Shown here piece by piece: positions 42,806 through 51,951 of a stretch of 64,000 nt of DNA. Origin of the DNA: JAJFJD01 sp965228425 (GTDB taxonomy: Bacteria; Pseudomonadota; Alphaproteobacteria; UBA8366); contig OZ245815.1 in NCBI GenBank assembly GCA_965228425.1, positions 2,170,001 to 2,234,000 of the forward strand, in the 5' to 3' direction. The position numbers and the translations under genes are program-made. The notes beneath the pieces were generated by a model. The model had not been told where the DNA came from, did no database searches, and worked only from the letters and a program-made list of their open reading frames with translations. Position 1 is the first letter of the stretch, and each line of letters starts with the position of its first letter.

Positions 42806-43309
42806 ATGCCCTATACGTTAGATCAGTTTGCCGCCGACTGCCGCGAAGCGTTGAAGGCGGATTCCGGCCCCGCCGGACAAGAGCAGGTACGCCAGATCGT
42901 ACAGAAAGCACTGAAGGATAAGGATTTTGTCGAGATGCATTTGCATGACGAGGTCGAGGCCGAGCGCAACATTATCTATGAGGATCCCGACCTGGGGTTC
43001 TGCATCTGTGCGCATGTCTACAAAGACGCCAAGAAAGGCTATCCGCACGATCACGGCCCGACCTGGGCGATCTACGGACAGGCCATGGGCGAGACCGAAA
43101 TGACCGACTGGAAAGTCGTGACCCCGGCGGAGGGCGAGAAGGCCGCCAAGGTCGAGCTTGCGAAGACCTACAACCTTCAGCCCGGCGACGCGCATCTCTA
43201 TCCGGCCGGTGCGATTCATGCGCCGTATCGGGATGGCCCGACGCGGCTTATCCGGATCGAGGGGGTCAACACCGACAACCTGACCCGTACCCGGATCGAG
43301 CCCGTTTAA
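42806..43309 (+). CDS. Cupin, thiol dioxygenase (cysteine dioxygenase)-like
   Basis: The 167-residue protein has a cupin iron site: His81 and His83 in PHDHGPTWAIYGQAMG and a later His138 in PAGAIHAPY, the three-histidine pattern of cysteine dioxygenase-type enzymes that oxidise thiols to sulfinates. The rhodanese gene lies 63 bp downstream on the same strand, and CDO-rhodanese pairs are common in bacteria. The longer frame start (42668) is rejected because it spans the preceding terminator region; the chosen ATG is close to AGAGGAA. Confidence 0.72.
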   Translation: MPYTLDQFAADCREALKADSGPAGQEQVRQIVQKALKDKDFVEMHLHDEVEAERNIIYEDPDLGFCICAHVYKDAKKGYPHDHGPTWAIYGQAMGETEMTDWKVVTPAEGEKAAKVELAKTYNLQPGDAHLYPAGAIHAPYRDGPTRLIRIEGVNTDNLTRTRIEPV

Positions 43310-43372
43310 CGGCCGTTAACGGCGCGCGACAACCGACGCGCCTGCGGAAAATATTCCAGGGAGGACTTCGCC

Positions 43373-44977
43373 GTGGGCGACACCGTTTCGCGTATCAGCG
43401 CACAGGATGTGAAAGCACGGATCAAGGGTGGCGATGAATTCGCCATCCTGGACGCGCGCGAAGAAATGACCTTCGGCAAACGGCATCTGTTGCTCGCATC
43501 CTGCGTGCCGCTCAGCCGGTTGGAGATCATGGTCGGCGATTTGGTGCCGCGGCGCGACACACCGGTCGTGTGGTGCGACGACGGTGAAGGGATCGCGGAC
43601 ACGGCGGCTGCGCGCATGGCGGCCCTGGGATATGAGAACGTGTCCGTTCTGGACGGTGGCATTGCCGCCTGGGAAGCCGCCGGATATCGCATCTACAGCG
43701 GCGTCCATGTGCCGAGCAAGGCCTTTGCCGAAGTCGTCGAACACGAGGCGGCGACGCCTTACATCACCGCGGAAGAACTGAAATCGCTAATCGACTCAAA
43801 GGCCGATATCGCGATTTACGACAGCCGGTCCTACGAGGAATACAACAACAACAGCATCCCGACCGCCGTCAGCGTCCCGGGGGCCGAGTTGGTCTATCGC
43901 TTCACCGACCTGACGCCGTCGCGCGACACGATGGTGATCGTCAATTGCGGCGGGCGCACGCGCAGCATCATCGGTGCGCAGTCCCTGATCAATGCGGGAT
44001 TCGAGAACAAGATCGTTTCGTTGAAGGACGGCACGATGGCTTGGCATCTGGCCGGATTCGATGTGGTGAACGGGGCGACGGAGACGCCGCCGGACGTGTC
44101 GGACAATGGGTTCGACGCCGCGCTGAATGGGGCGGCGAAGGTTGCCTCCTTGTGCGACATTCCGAAAATCGACGCCGCGACCCTCGACGCATGGCGCGGC
44201 GAAGCGGATACCAAGACCTTGTATGTCCTGGATGTGCGCACGCCGGAAGAATACGAAGCCGGGCATTTGCCGGGTGTCCGGTCCGCGCCGGGCGGCCAGT
44301 TGGTCCAAGAGACGGACAACCACATCGCGGTGTGGGGCGCACGGGTCGTGCTGGTCGACGACAACGGCGTGCGCGCGACGATGACCGCATCCTGGCTGAA
44401 ACAGATGGGATGGACCGATGTCGCGACGATCACCATTGACAGCGTCGGCGGACCAATGGAAGCCGGTCAATACCGACCCACGGCGCTCGGGTTCGATCCG
44501 TCGGCAGTGTCCGCGATCGACGCCGCGGATTTGAAATCGCGTCTCGATGCAGGCGGCGCCGCCGTCGTGGATCTTGCCGACAGCCGGACATATCGTGCGG
44601 GGCATATCCCGGGCGCCTATTTTTCGACCCGGGGCCGGCTCGCGACCGCGTTGCCGAAACTTCCACAGGCGGAGGCGCTGGTGTTCACCTCGCCGGACGG
44701 TGTCTTGGCGGGGCTTGCGGCGGTCGACGCGGCGACGGAAGCGGATTGTCCGGTCTACGCGCTGGCCGGCGGCACGGCCGCCTGGGCGGACGCGGGGCAA
44801 CCGCTCGAAGAGGGCCCGACGCATATGGCGGATGAGGCGGACGACGTTTGGCTGTCGGCGCGTGAGCTAGGCAAGAACCGCGAAGAAGCGATGCTCGAAT
44901 ATCTCGCCTGGGAAATCGATCTCGTTAACCAGATGGCGACCGACGACGACCATCGGTTTCAAGTCGCAGCGGGTTGA
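43373..44977 (+). CDS. Four-domain rhodanese-like sulfurtransferase
   Basis: The 534-residue protein contains four rhodanese repeats. Domains 1 and 2 have active-site Cys68 (VVWCDDGEG) and Cys192 (IVNCGGRTRS). In domains 3 and 4 the cysteine position is Asp329 (VLVDDNGVRA) and a Thr/Ser (VFTSPDGVLAG), so these are catalytically dead and probably structural or regulatory. Rhodaneses move sulfane sulfur between thiols and acceptors such as cyanide. It follows the thiol dioxygenase-like cupin and starts with GTG after GGGAGG. Confidence 0.88.
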   Translation: MGDTVSRISAQDVKARIKGGDEFAILDAREEMTFGKRHLLLASCVPLSRLEIMVGDLVPRRDTPVVWCDDGEGIADTAAARMAALGYENVSVLDGGIAAWEAAGYRIYSGVHVPSKAFAEVVEHEAATPYITAEELKSLIDSKADIAIYDSRSYEEYNNNSIPTAVSVPGAELVYRFTDLTPSRDTMVIVNCGGRTRSIIGAQSLINAGFENKIVSLKDGTMAWHLAGFDVVNGATETPPDVSDNGFDAALNGAAKVASLCDIPKIDAATLDAWRGEADTKTLYVLDVRTPEEYEAGHLPGVRSAPGGQLVQETDNHIAVWGARVVLVDDNGVRATMTASWLKQMGWTDVATITIDSVGGPMEAGQYRPTALGFDPSAVSAIDAADLKSRLDAGGAAVVDLADSRTYRAGHIPGAYFSTRGRLATALPKLPQAEALVFTSPDGVLAGLAAVDAATEADCPVYALAGGTAAWADAGQPLEEGPTHMADEADDVWLSARELGKNREEAMLEYLAWEIDLVNQMATDDDHRFQVAAG

Positions 44978-45096
44978 CGCGGCGCCCGTCGCCCAACTCG
45001 ACGCGGCGGCAATTTCGCGGGACAATAACTCCAAACTAATCGCGATCCGATACCGGCCGGTTCCGGCCGGGAATTTCCGAATGGGAGTCTGACAAC

Positions 45097-46299
45097 ATGG
45101 ACATTCTCGCGCCGCGCATGAGCCGGTTCAAACCCTCGCCGAGCCAAATCGCGTCCGCGCGGGTGCGCGAGCTTCAGGCGGAAGGTCACACGATCATCAA
45201 GCTCACCGCCGGCGAGCCCGATTTTCCGTCGCCGGACCATGCAAAGCAGGCGGTGATCGAACTGATGGACCGCAATGAAATTCGGTATGGACCGATCAAC
45301 GGAACCCAGGAGATGCGCGAAGCCGCGCAACTTAAATTTAAGCGCGAAAATGGCCTTCACTATGATCTCGACCAGATCACCGTCTGTGCCGGGACCAAGC
45401 AGATTCTGTTCAACGCGCTGATGGCGACCATCGGCCCAGAAGACGAGGCGGTCATACCGGGGCCTTATTGGGCGTCCTATCCCGACATGGTCCGGCTGGC
45501 GGGCGGGACGCCGGTTATCGTGAGCTGTGGCCAGAACAATCAATTCAAGATGCGCCCGGAGCAACTCGAAGAAGCGATTACCGACAAGACGAAATGGTTG
45601 ATCTTCTGTTCGCCGGGCAACCCGACTGGCGCGACCTATTCGCCCGAGGAGATGAGGGCGCTTGCCGACGTCTTGGTGAAGCATCCGCATGTCCATATCC
45701 TCACCGATGACGTGTACGAACACCTGATCTACGACGGGCGTGAATTCTCCACTTTTGCGCAGGTCGAACCCGAGCTTTATGACCGCACGGTGACTTGTAA
45801 CGGCGTCTCGAAGGCGTATTCCATGACCGGGTGGCGGCTGGGCTATGCCGGCGGGCCGAAGGAGATCATCTCGGCCATGGCGAAGCTGCAATCGCAAAGC
45901 GCGTCGGGCGTCAGCGTCGTTGGCCAGGCGGCGGCCGTTGCCGCCATTACCGGGCCGCAGGACTTCGTAAAGGAACGCACCGCCAATCTACAGCGCCGCC
46001 GCGACATGCTGTTCGAGAAATTGAGCGCCGCCGATGGGCTGAGCTGCGATCTGCCGGAAGGGGCGATGTATATTTTTTGTAGTTGCGCCGGCGCGATCGG
46101 AAAAAGCACGCCGGACGGACGGGTGATCGAGAACGATACGGACTTCGCGTTGTATCTGCTGGACTCGGTGGGCGTTGCGGTCGTGCAAGGCGTTGCCTAC
46201 GGCCTGTCACCGTATTTCCGGGCCAGCTTCGTCGCGCCCGAAGAGGACATCATCAAAGGCGGCGACCTGATACAGGAGGCGTGCGCTGCTCTCCGTTGA
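45097..46299 (+). CDS. PLP-dependent aspartate aminotransferase-like enzyme
   Basis: The 400-residue class I/II (fold-type I) aminotransferase has IIKLTAGEPDFPSPDH, the FCSPGNPTGATYS signature, the DDVYEHLIYDG aspartate/tyrosine pair and the PLP lysine in NGVSKAYSMTGWRLGYAGG. It likely acts on aspartate or a related amino acid to give a 2-oxo acid. It begins a plus-strand run but a hairpin terminator separates it from the acyl-CoA dehydrogenase. Confidence 0.9.
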   Translation: MDILAPRMSRFKPSPSQIASARVRELQAEGHTIIKLTAGEPDFPSPDHAKQAVIELMDRNEIRYGPINGTQEMREAAQLKFKRENGLHYDLDQITVCAGTKQILFNALMATIGPEDEAVIPGPYWASYPDMVRLAGGTPVIVSCGQNNQFKMRPEQLEEAITDKTKWLIFCSPGNPTGATYSPEEMRALADVLVKHPHVHILTDDVYEHLIYDGREFSTFAQVEPELYDRTVTCNGVSKAYSMTGWRLGYAGGPKEIISAMAKLQSQSASGVSVVGQAAAVAAITGPQDFVKERTANLQRRRDMLFEKLSAADGLSCDLPEGAMYIFCSCAGAIGKSTPDGRVIENDTDFALYLLDSVGVAVVQGVAYGLSPYFRASFVAPEEDIIKGGDLIQEACAALR

Positions 46300-46302
46300 C
46301 GT

Positions 46303-46352
46303 GTAGGCCTTCCTAAATCCGTTCCCGTTCGGTGTGACGGGCCTACGTTTTT
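46303..46352 (+). terminator. Hairpin terminator after the aminotransferase
   Basis: GTAGGCC (46303-46309) pairs with GGCCTAC (46340-46346), enclosing a large loop that can itself form a small stem, followed by GTTTTT. The loop size makes this less certain than the other terminators. Confidence 0.55.
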
Positions 46353-46383
46353 GCCGACAACCACTAAAAAAGGACCGACTGCC

Positions 46384-47550
46384 ATGCCAGCCGAATTCGC
46401 CGAAGAAGAGCGGATGCTGATCGACCTCGTCGAGAAGTTCGTCGAGAACGAATTGATGCCCTTGGAGAAGGCCGTCATGGCGCGGGAGGCGGCGGGCGAT
46501 GCATGGTCGCTGTTGCCGGAGGAGGAAGAGCCGCTGCTGGCGAAGTGCAAGGAACTTGGCTTGTGGGCGCTCGACGCGCCGGAGGAGGCTGGCGGCATGG
46601 CGCTGCCGACCACGGTCATGCTGGCGTTGCAGGAGCGGCTGAAGCGCACGGTGACGCCGTTCATCTTCCCGCCGGACTCGCCGAACCTGCACATGCTCGA
46701 AGCGGTCGCGTCGCCCGAGCAGAAGAAGAAATACATGGAGCCGTATGCCCAGGGCGAGATGAAGTCCTGCATCGGCATATCCGAACCCGGGGCTGGTGGT
46801 GATCCGGCGCAGATGAAGACCCGCGCCATCCGCGACGGGGACGAATGGGTCATCAACGGCCGCAAGATTTGGGTCTCGAATGTCCCCAAGGCCGATTTCA
46901 TCATCCTGATGGCCGTGACCGATCCGGATAAAGGCGCGCGCGGCGGTATCACCGCCTTCATTCTGGAGAAGGGCACGCCCGGATTCACGATCGAACGCGA
47001 GATCCCCATGCTGGGAGGATCGCGCACCTACGAATTGATCTTGGACGACGTGCGCCTCAAGGACAGCCAGGTTCTCGGCGAGGTCGGGCAGGGCTTCGCG
47101 CCGATGCAGAAACGGCTGACTGTCCGGCGCTTGGAGATCGGTGCGATGGGCGTCGGCATGGCGTCCCGGGCGCTCGAGATGATGTGCGAACACACGCAAC
47201 AGCGCGAAACCTTCGGAACGCTTCTCTCCGATCGGCAGGCGATCCAATGGTGGATCGCCGATGCGGCTACCAAGATCCATGCCACGCGGTTGATGGTGAT
47301 GGACGCCGCCCAAAAGCAGGATCGCGGCGAGGACGTGCGCACCGAAGCGTCGATGATCAAGGTCTTCGCGACGGAAATGGCGACCGAGGTGCTGGATCAC
47401 GCGATGCAGAGTTTCGGCGCTATGGGTATGACCCGCGAACTGCCGTTCGCCATCATGTCGCAGCGTCTTCGGCTTTCCCGAATCTATGAGGGACCGACCG
47501 AGGTGCACCGGATGGTCATCGCGCGCCGTACGCTTCGTCAATACGCCTAG
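46384..47550 (+). CDS. Acyl-CoA dehydrogenase
   Basis: The 388-residue flavoprotein has the family blocks GISEPGAGGDPAQMKTRAIRDGDEWVINGRKIWVSN (FAD/substrate loop), LGGSRTYELILDDVRL and a C-terminal LRLSRIYEGPTEVHRM, containing the catalytic glutamate. It oxidises an acyl-CoA at the alpha-beta bond, passing electrons to ETF. The Fe-ADH-like gene follows after 17 bp, so they are likely co-transcribed. Confidence 0.92.
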   Translation: MPAEFAEEERMLIDLVEKFVENELMPLEKAVMAREAAGDAWSLLPEEEEPLLAKCKELGLWALDAPEEAGGMALPTTVMLALQERLKRTVTPFIFPPDSPNLHMLEAVASPEQKKKYMEPYAQGEMKSCIGISEPGAGGDPAQMKTRAIRDGDEWVINGRKIWVSNVPKADFIILMAVTDPDKGARGGITAFILEKGTPGFTIEREIPMLGGSRTYELILDDVRLKDSQVLGEVGQGFAPMQKRLTVRRLEIGAMGVGMASRALEMMCEHTQQRETFGTLLSDRQAIQWWIADAATKIHATRLMVMDAAQKQDRGEDVRTEASMIKVFATEMATEVLDHAMQSFGAMGMTRELPFAIMSQRLRLSRIYEGPTEVHRMVIARRTLRQYA

Positions 47551-47567
47551 GCGGGAGTGGAACCGAG

Positions 47568-48782
47568 ATGACCCGACAGGCATTCAGGGCAGCCGGATAT
47601 CCGTGGCGCTTGTTCTGCGGGCCACAGGTCATCGAACAGCGGCTGACCGAAGCAGTCGACCGGACCGGCGCCAAGCGCGCCATGGTGATCTGCTCGCCGT
47701 CGATAAACCGGCGCACCGACACGGTTCGACGGATCGAGGCGGCGCTGGGCGATCGCTTCGTCGGTGTATTCGACGGTATCGAGAAGGATTCCACCTATGC
47801 ATCGGTCGATGCCGCCCGCCAGGCGGCAGTGGACGCTAACGCGGATCTGTTGATCGCGGCCGGCGGCGGCAGTGTCATCGTGGCTGCGCGTGCGGTGGCG
47901 ATCTTCCTGGCGGAGGCGGGCGATCCCTTCGAGATCATGACGCAGTATCCGGAAGGCAAGCCGGCGTACAGCCCGCGTCTCATGGCGCCGAAACCGCCGA
48001 TCATCAATATCCCGACGACGCCGACCAGCGCCATGAACCGCGCCGGCACGGGGTTGAAAAATCCCGACCTGGATCACCGGATGGAGTATTTCGATCCCAA
48101 AACCCGCCCGAGCGCGATCTTCCTCGACGACGACGTGCTGCTTTCCGCGCCGAAGGACGTCGTCCGCTCCACCGCCACTACGGTGTTTGCCAGCGCGGTC
48201 AGCGCCTTGTCGCAGGTCGATCTCAATCCGCTGGTGGCCGGGGACCGGGACAATGCGTTCAAGCTCGCGCATGGGGCGTATCTGCGCTTGATGGACAATC
48301 TCGACGATCCGGCGTTGCGGACCGATCTCTGCCTCGCAGCCTTCCTGCAAAACCGCGCGGAGGACGATGGGCGCGGGCGGTTCCGCGGCGGCGCGTTTTC
48401 GGGAAACTACGCAGTCTCGACTGCGCTGCACATCCGCTATCCCGCGGTCGGGCAGGGGGAATCGACATCGGTGGTACATGCGCCCGCGATGCGGCTGGCC
48501 GATGATGTCGACCTACAGGCGGCCCGACAGGTCGCAGAAGGGATCGGCGTCTGGGCCGACGGCATGGATGCGCCGCGGGCGACCCGTGCGATCGCGGAGG
48601 CGGTGGAGAATATCTACACGCGTTCCGGCGTGCCGACGCAGCTTCGGCAACTGGACATCCCGAGGGATGACCTGATCAATATCGCCAAGGAAACGGTGAA
48701 AAATTTCAACGCCAACGCCGGCGCGCGCTCGGAAGATCAGCAGATTCAGGACTCACTGAGACTACTCGAAGCGGCCTGGTAG
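47568..48782 (+). CDS. Degenerate iron-dependent alcohol dehydrogenase homologue
   Basis: The 404-residue protein has the overall Fe-ADH (group III) architecture with a GGGS cofactor segment (AAGGGSVIVAARAVA, about 97-111). The usual metal ligands appear lost: where active members have a DAxxHAxE block, this one reads STATTVFASAVSAL (201-214), and the PHG His region reads VGQGEST. The Asp-Lys pair after GGGS is also replaced. It may be an inactive or repurposed enzyme, perhaps a non-metal NAD(P)-binding protein. It follows the acyl-CoA dehydrogenase. Confidence 0.75.
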   Translation: MTRQAFRAAGYPWRLFCGPQVIEQRLTEAVDRTGAKRAMVICSPSINRRTDTVRRIEAALGDRFVGVFDGIEKDSTYASVDAARQAAVDANADLLIAAGGGSVIVAARAVAIFLAEAGDPFEIMTQYPEGKPAYSPRLMAPKPPIINIPTTPTSAMNRAGTGLKNPDLDHRMEYFDPKTRPSAIFLDDDVLLSAPKDVVRSTATTVFASAVSALSQVDLNPLVAGDRDNAFKLAHGAYLRLMDNLDDPALRTDLCLAAFLQNRAEDDGRGRFRGGAFSGNYAVSTALHIRYPAVGQGESTSVVHAPAMRLADDVDLQAARQVAEGIGVWADGMDAPRATRAIAEAVENIYTRSGVPTQLRQLDIPRDDLINIAKETVKNFNANAGARSEDQQIQDSLRLLEAAW

Positions 48783-48785
48783 GGT

Positions 48786-49622
48786 TTAGCGCGGCGCGTC
48801 GCCCGCGATGATGATCCGGTACAGCAATCGCAATTCCTGAAAATCGTAGTCGGCATTCGCCTTGTGGATGCAGCACCGATTGTCCCAGATGACCATATCG
48901 CCCGCGCGCCAGCGGTGTTTGTAGACGAATTCGGGCTGCGTTGCGTGCGCGACAAGTCGTTCGATCAGGTCGGCGCAACGTTCCGGCGTCATGCCGCGGA
49001 ACCGGCGGACGCGAAGCGGGTTCAGATAGATCGACTTGCGGCCATTCTCCGGATGCGTGCGGATCAGCGGGTGGACCACGCCGTCGGATGCGTCGTCTTC
49101 CCCGGCCACGATCCGTTCGGCCAGGTTCGGCGGCAACCGGCTTTCTGTATAAGCATGTACCGCTTCAAGAGGATCGACTTCTTCGCGCAGGGATGCCGGC
49201 AACGCGTCATAGGCCGCCCCCATATGCGCCCATTCCGTGTCGCCGCCTTTGCTTGGCAGTGAAACGGCATAGAGCGCGGTTGCCTTTGGCGGTTTCGGTT
49301 GAAAGGAATGATCCGTGTGCCAGCTTACGCCGCGGACGTTGATCTTGCCGGTCTTGGTCTTTTCCTGATTGGAGATTGTCGCCACGTCGGGGCAGTCGGG
49401 CAGGTTGAACTGCTTCAGGTGTTGGCGAACCGGATCACCGAACAGGCGGGTTGCGTTGAGGAATGCCGGGGCGTCGAGCGTCTGGTCCCGGAAGGCGAGG
49501 ACCGCGTGGTCGATGAAGGCCTGCCGCAATACGTTTGCCACCGCGGGCGGAATCGGTTGCGACAGATCGATCCCGCTTATCTCTGCGCCGATATGATCGG
49601 TTTGTTTTGAAAGTGAGAACAT
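48786..49622 (-). CDS. TauD/TfdA-family Fe(II)/2-oxoglutarate dioxygenase
   Basis: The 278-residue protein has the iron site His/Asp in VSWHTDHSF and the distal His in NRCCIHKANADYDF, plus the 2-oxoglutarate arginine region (LLYRIII). Homologues hydroxylate taurine, 2,4-D or similar small acids. The Met at 49622 gives a start resembling the family (FSLSKQTDHIGAEISGIDLSQPIP); the longer frame is not typical. It is convergent with the Fe-ADH homologue. Substrate unknown, although a sulfonate is plausible given nearby sulfur genes. Confidence 0.88.
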   Translation of the reverse strand: MFSLSKQTDHIGAEISGIDLSQPIPPAVANVLRQAFIDHAVLAFRDQTLDAPAFLNATRLFGDPVRQHLKQFNLPDCPDVATISNQEKTKTGKINVRGVSWHTDHSFQPKPPKATALYAVSLPSKGGDTEWAHMGAAYDALPASLREEVDPLEAVHAYTESRLPPNLAERIVAGEDDASDGVVHPLIRTHPENGRKSIYLNPLRVRRFRGMTPERCADLIERLVAHATQPEFVYKHRWRAGDMVIWDNRCCIHKANADYDFQELRLLYRIIIAGDAPR

Positions 49623-49760
49623 ACTGCGGCTCCCGATGCCGGCTGCTTGCGAATACCTGGCTTGGCCATCGTAGCGCGGCACGCGCCCGGCACGCTAATC
49701 GGCATGGCGGCCCGGATGCGGTAAAGTAGGGCGAGACACCAACCGTGGGAGCAGTGATAC

Positions 49761-50378
49761 ATGATCTTGGTCGGCCGTAACCTTTCGCCCTTCGTGCGGC
49801 GGAGCGCAATTGTTCTGAAAACACTAGGATTGGATTTCGAGACCAAGGGGCTGTCGACGGCGGATGACGGCGGCGAGATCATGAAGATCAATCCGGTCGG
49901 CCGCGTGCCGTCGCTGGTCCTGGACGACGGCGAGACCATCGTCGACAGTCAGGCGATCATCGATCACGCCCTCGAAGTGGGCGATCCGGAAAACCGTCTG
50001 CTGGCCCCATCGGGGGTTGACCGGCGTGCGGTGCTGCGGATTTCCGCAATCGCCCAGGGCGCGATGGAGAAGGCGGTGGCGTCCAGCTACGAGCGAAACC
50101 GCCGTCCCAAGGACAAAGTGTATAAGGGCTGGGTCGAGCAGGTTGATGCGCAGAATGCGTCGGCGCTGGCGTCGCTGGACGCGATGGCCAAGGCTGGCGG
50201 CGACTGGATGCATGGCGATCACATGACGCTGGCGGATATCAACGCGGCGGTTGCATATGACTTCGTCAGCATCGCGGAACCTTATCTCGTCAAGGATGAC
50301 GCCTTCCCTGCTTTGGCGGCATTATCCCAACGCTGCAATGAGTTGCCGGCCTTTTTTGAGACACAATGGAAGGGTTGA
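49761..50378 (+). CDS. Glutathione S-transferase family protein (second)
   Basis: The 205-residue protein has a thioredoxin-fold domain (ILVGRNLSPFVRRSAIVLKTLGL, NPVGRVPSLVLDDGETIVDSQAIIDHAL) and a C-terminal helical domain (MTLADINAAVAYDFV). The Ser in LSPFVRR is the likely glutathione-activating residue. It is different from the GST at 11158. It lies upstream of the thioredoxin-UGSC pair by 91 bp and may share a redox theme. Confidence 0.88.
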   Translation: MILVGRNLSPFVRRSAIVLKTLGLDFETKGLSTADDGGEIMKINPVGRVPSLVLDDGETIVDSQAIIDHALEVGDPENRLLAPSGVDRRAVLRISAIAQGAMEKAVASSYERNRRPKDKVYKGWVEQVDAQNASALASLDAMAKAGGDWMHGDHMTLADINAAVAYDFVSIAEPYLVKDDAFPALAALSQRCNELPAFFETQWKG

Positions 50379-50469
50379 TTTGCCGGACCGCCTCGATTGC
50401 TGGGGTCGATAACCGGTGCTAGCCTGAATACACCCTGCAATGGCTGCGGCACCTCCCACGGAGACAAAT

Positions 50470-51909
50470 ATGGCTGACACGGACAATGGCATCATCGCGG
50501 TCGTCAAGCGCGATTGCCCGACCTGCGAATTGGTGGAGCCGGTCCTGAAGCGGCTGGAGGAGGCCGGGACCCTTGTGCGCGTCTATTCGCAGGATGACCC
50601 GGCCTTCCCGGAGAGCATCGCCGATGTCCAAGACGACCGGTCCTTGGAACAGTCCTTTCATCTTGATGTGGAATTCGTGCCGACGCTGATCCGGATGGAG
50701 GACCGGCAGGAATCCGGCCGCGTGTTCGGCTGGAACCGGGAGGAGTGGGAGCGGTTTACCGGCATTCAGGGCATCGGCGAAGGCTTGCCGGCGAACCAGC
50801 CGGGTTGCGGGTCGAAATCCGTGGAGCCCGGTATCCCGGAACAGCTGCAGGCGCGCTACGGCGACGTGCCGTTCAAGTCGCGCAAGGTCGAGTATTCCGA
50901 CTGGGACGACGTCATGGAGCAGGCTTTCGACCGGGGCTGGACCGACGGCCTGCCGGTCGTGCCGCCGACCGATGCCCGTATCCTCCGTATGCTGACGGGA
51001 ACCGACCGGGCGCCGGATGAGGTCGTCGGGATTATGCCGCCGGACATGAAGGAATGCACGGTGGAGAAGATCGCCGTGAACGCGGTCATGGCGGGCGCGC
51101 GGCCGGAATACATGCCCGTGATCCTGGCTGTGGTCGAAGCCGCTTTGAAACCGAAGTTCACGCTGCACGGTGTGTTGTGCACGCTCAACTTTTCCGGGCC
51201 GGTCATCGTCGTCAATGGACCGGTCACAAAGTCGATCGGCATGAATTGGGGCGGCAACTGTCTGGGGCAGGGCAACCGTGCGAATGCCACGATCGGGCGG
51301 ACGCTGCAACTGCTCGTCCGGAATGTGGGCGGCGGGCGGCCCGGCGAGATCGACCGCGCCGTATTCGGCAATCCCGGTAAATACACCTATTGCTTTGCCG
51401 AGGATGAGACCGATCCGGATTGGGAGCCGCTGCATGTGTCGCGCGGCTGCACGCCGGGATCGAATGCCGTCACGCTGCATCACGGCCACGGCGTGACGGG
51501 GTTCTCGGACTCGGCGGTCCGCGGCGCCGACGAACTCGCCCGGTCGCTTTCGTTGATGCTCGTCAATGAGATGCATCCAAAGAAGACCCAGTGTGCGAAC
51601 GTCATCGTTGCGATTTCGCCGGAGCATTATCGCATCTACAAGGATGACGGTTGGGGCCGGAAGGAGATCGAAGAGGCGCTGCACCATTACACGACCCGTC
51701 CCGGTAAGGACCTGATCAAGGGAGCGCAAGGCATCAATGAAGGGATCGATCCGGACTTGGCCGAAGAGATGGTGCCCAAATTCTGGCGTGATCACGGTAT
51801 ACTGCTGATGCGCGCGGGCGGCCCCGGCGGCCTGCAGACCGCGATCATCGGCGGATGGAGCGGCGGCCGTAACCATGATGAGATTCAGCCGGTCACGCAC
51901 CAGTTCTAG
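50470..51909 (+). CDS. Thioredoxin-like fusion protein, upstream partner of the UGSC selenoprotein
   Basis: The 479-residue protein has an N-terminal thioredoxin-like domain (about 1-105): redox motif CPTC at 16-19 (VKRDCPTCELVEPVL) and cis-Pro segment EFVPTLIRM. The remaining ~360 residues form a conserved-looking domain I cannot assign (GWTDGLPVVPPTDARI; GIMPPDMKECTVEKIAVNAVMAGARPEY; CTLNFSGPVIVVNGPV; KYTYCFAEDE). No signal peptide. ATG 50470 was chosen over an in-frame start 10 codons upstream because GGAGAC lies before it. The selenoprotein gene begins 42 bp after its stop, so the two are very likely an operon and may act as a disulfide/selenenylsulfide pair. Confidence 0.75.
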   Translation: MADTDNGIIAVVKRDCPTCELVEPVLKRLEEAGTLVRVYSQDDPAFPESIADVQDDRSLEQSFHLDVEFVPTLIRMEDRQESGRVFGWNREEWERFTGIQGIGEGLPANQPGCGSKSVEPGIPEQLQARYGDVPFKSRKVEYSDWDDVMEQAFDRGWTDGLPVVPPTDARILRMLTGTDRAPDEVVGIMPPDMKECTVEKIAVNAVMAGARPEYMPVILAVVEAALKPKFTLHGVLCTLNFSGPVIVVNGPVTKSIGMNWGGNCLGQGNRANATIGRTLQLLVRNVGGGRPGEIDRAVFGNPGKYTYCFAEDETDPDWEPLHVSRGCTPGSNAVTLHHGHGVTGFSDSAVRGADELARSLSLMLVNEMHPKKTQCANVIVAISPEHYRIYKDDGWGRKEIEEALHHYTTRPGKDLIKGAQGINEGIDPDLAEEMVPKFWRDHGILLMRAGGPGGLQTAIIGGWSGGRNHDEIQPVTHQF

Positions 51910-51951
51910 AAGCGGTATCCGACTTCAAACCGAAAAGGAGGACTATCCGAC

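Noticed and set aside
50419..51900. A 493-codon minus-strand frame opposite the thioredoxin-fusion gene
   Set aside because: Shadow; composition is His/Arg-rich and no ribosome site.
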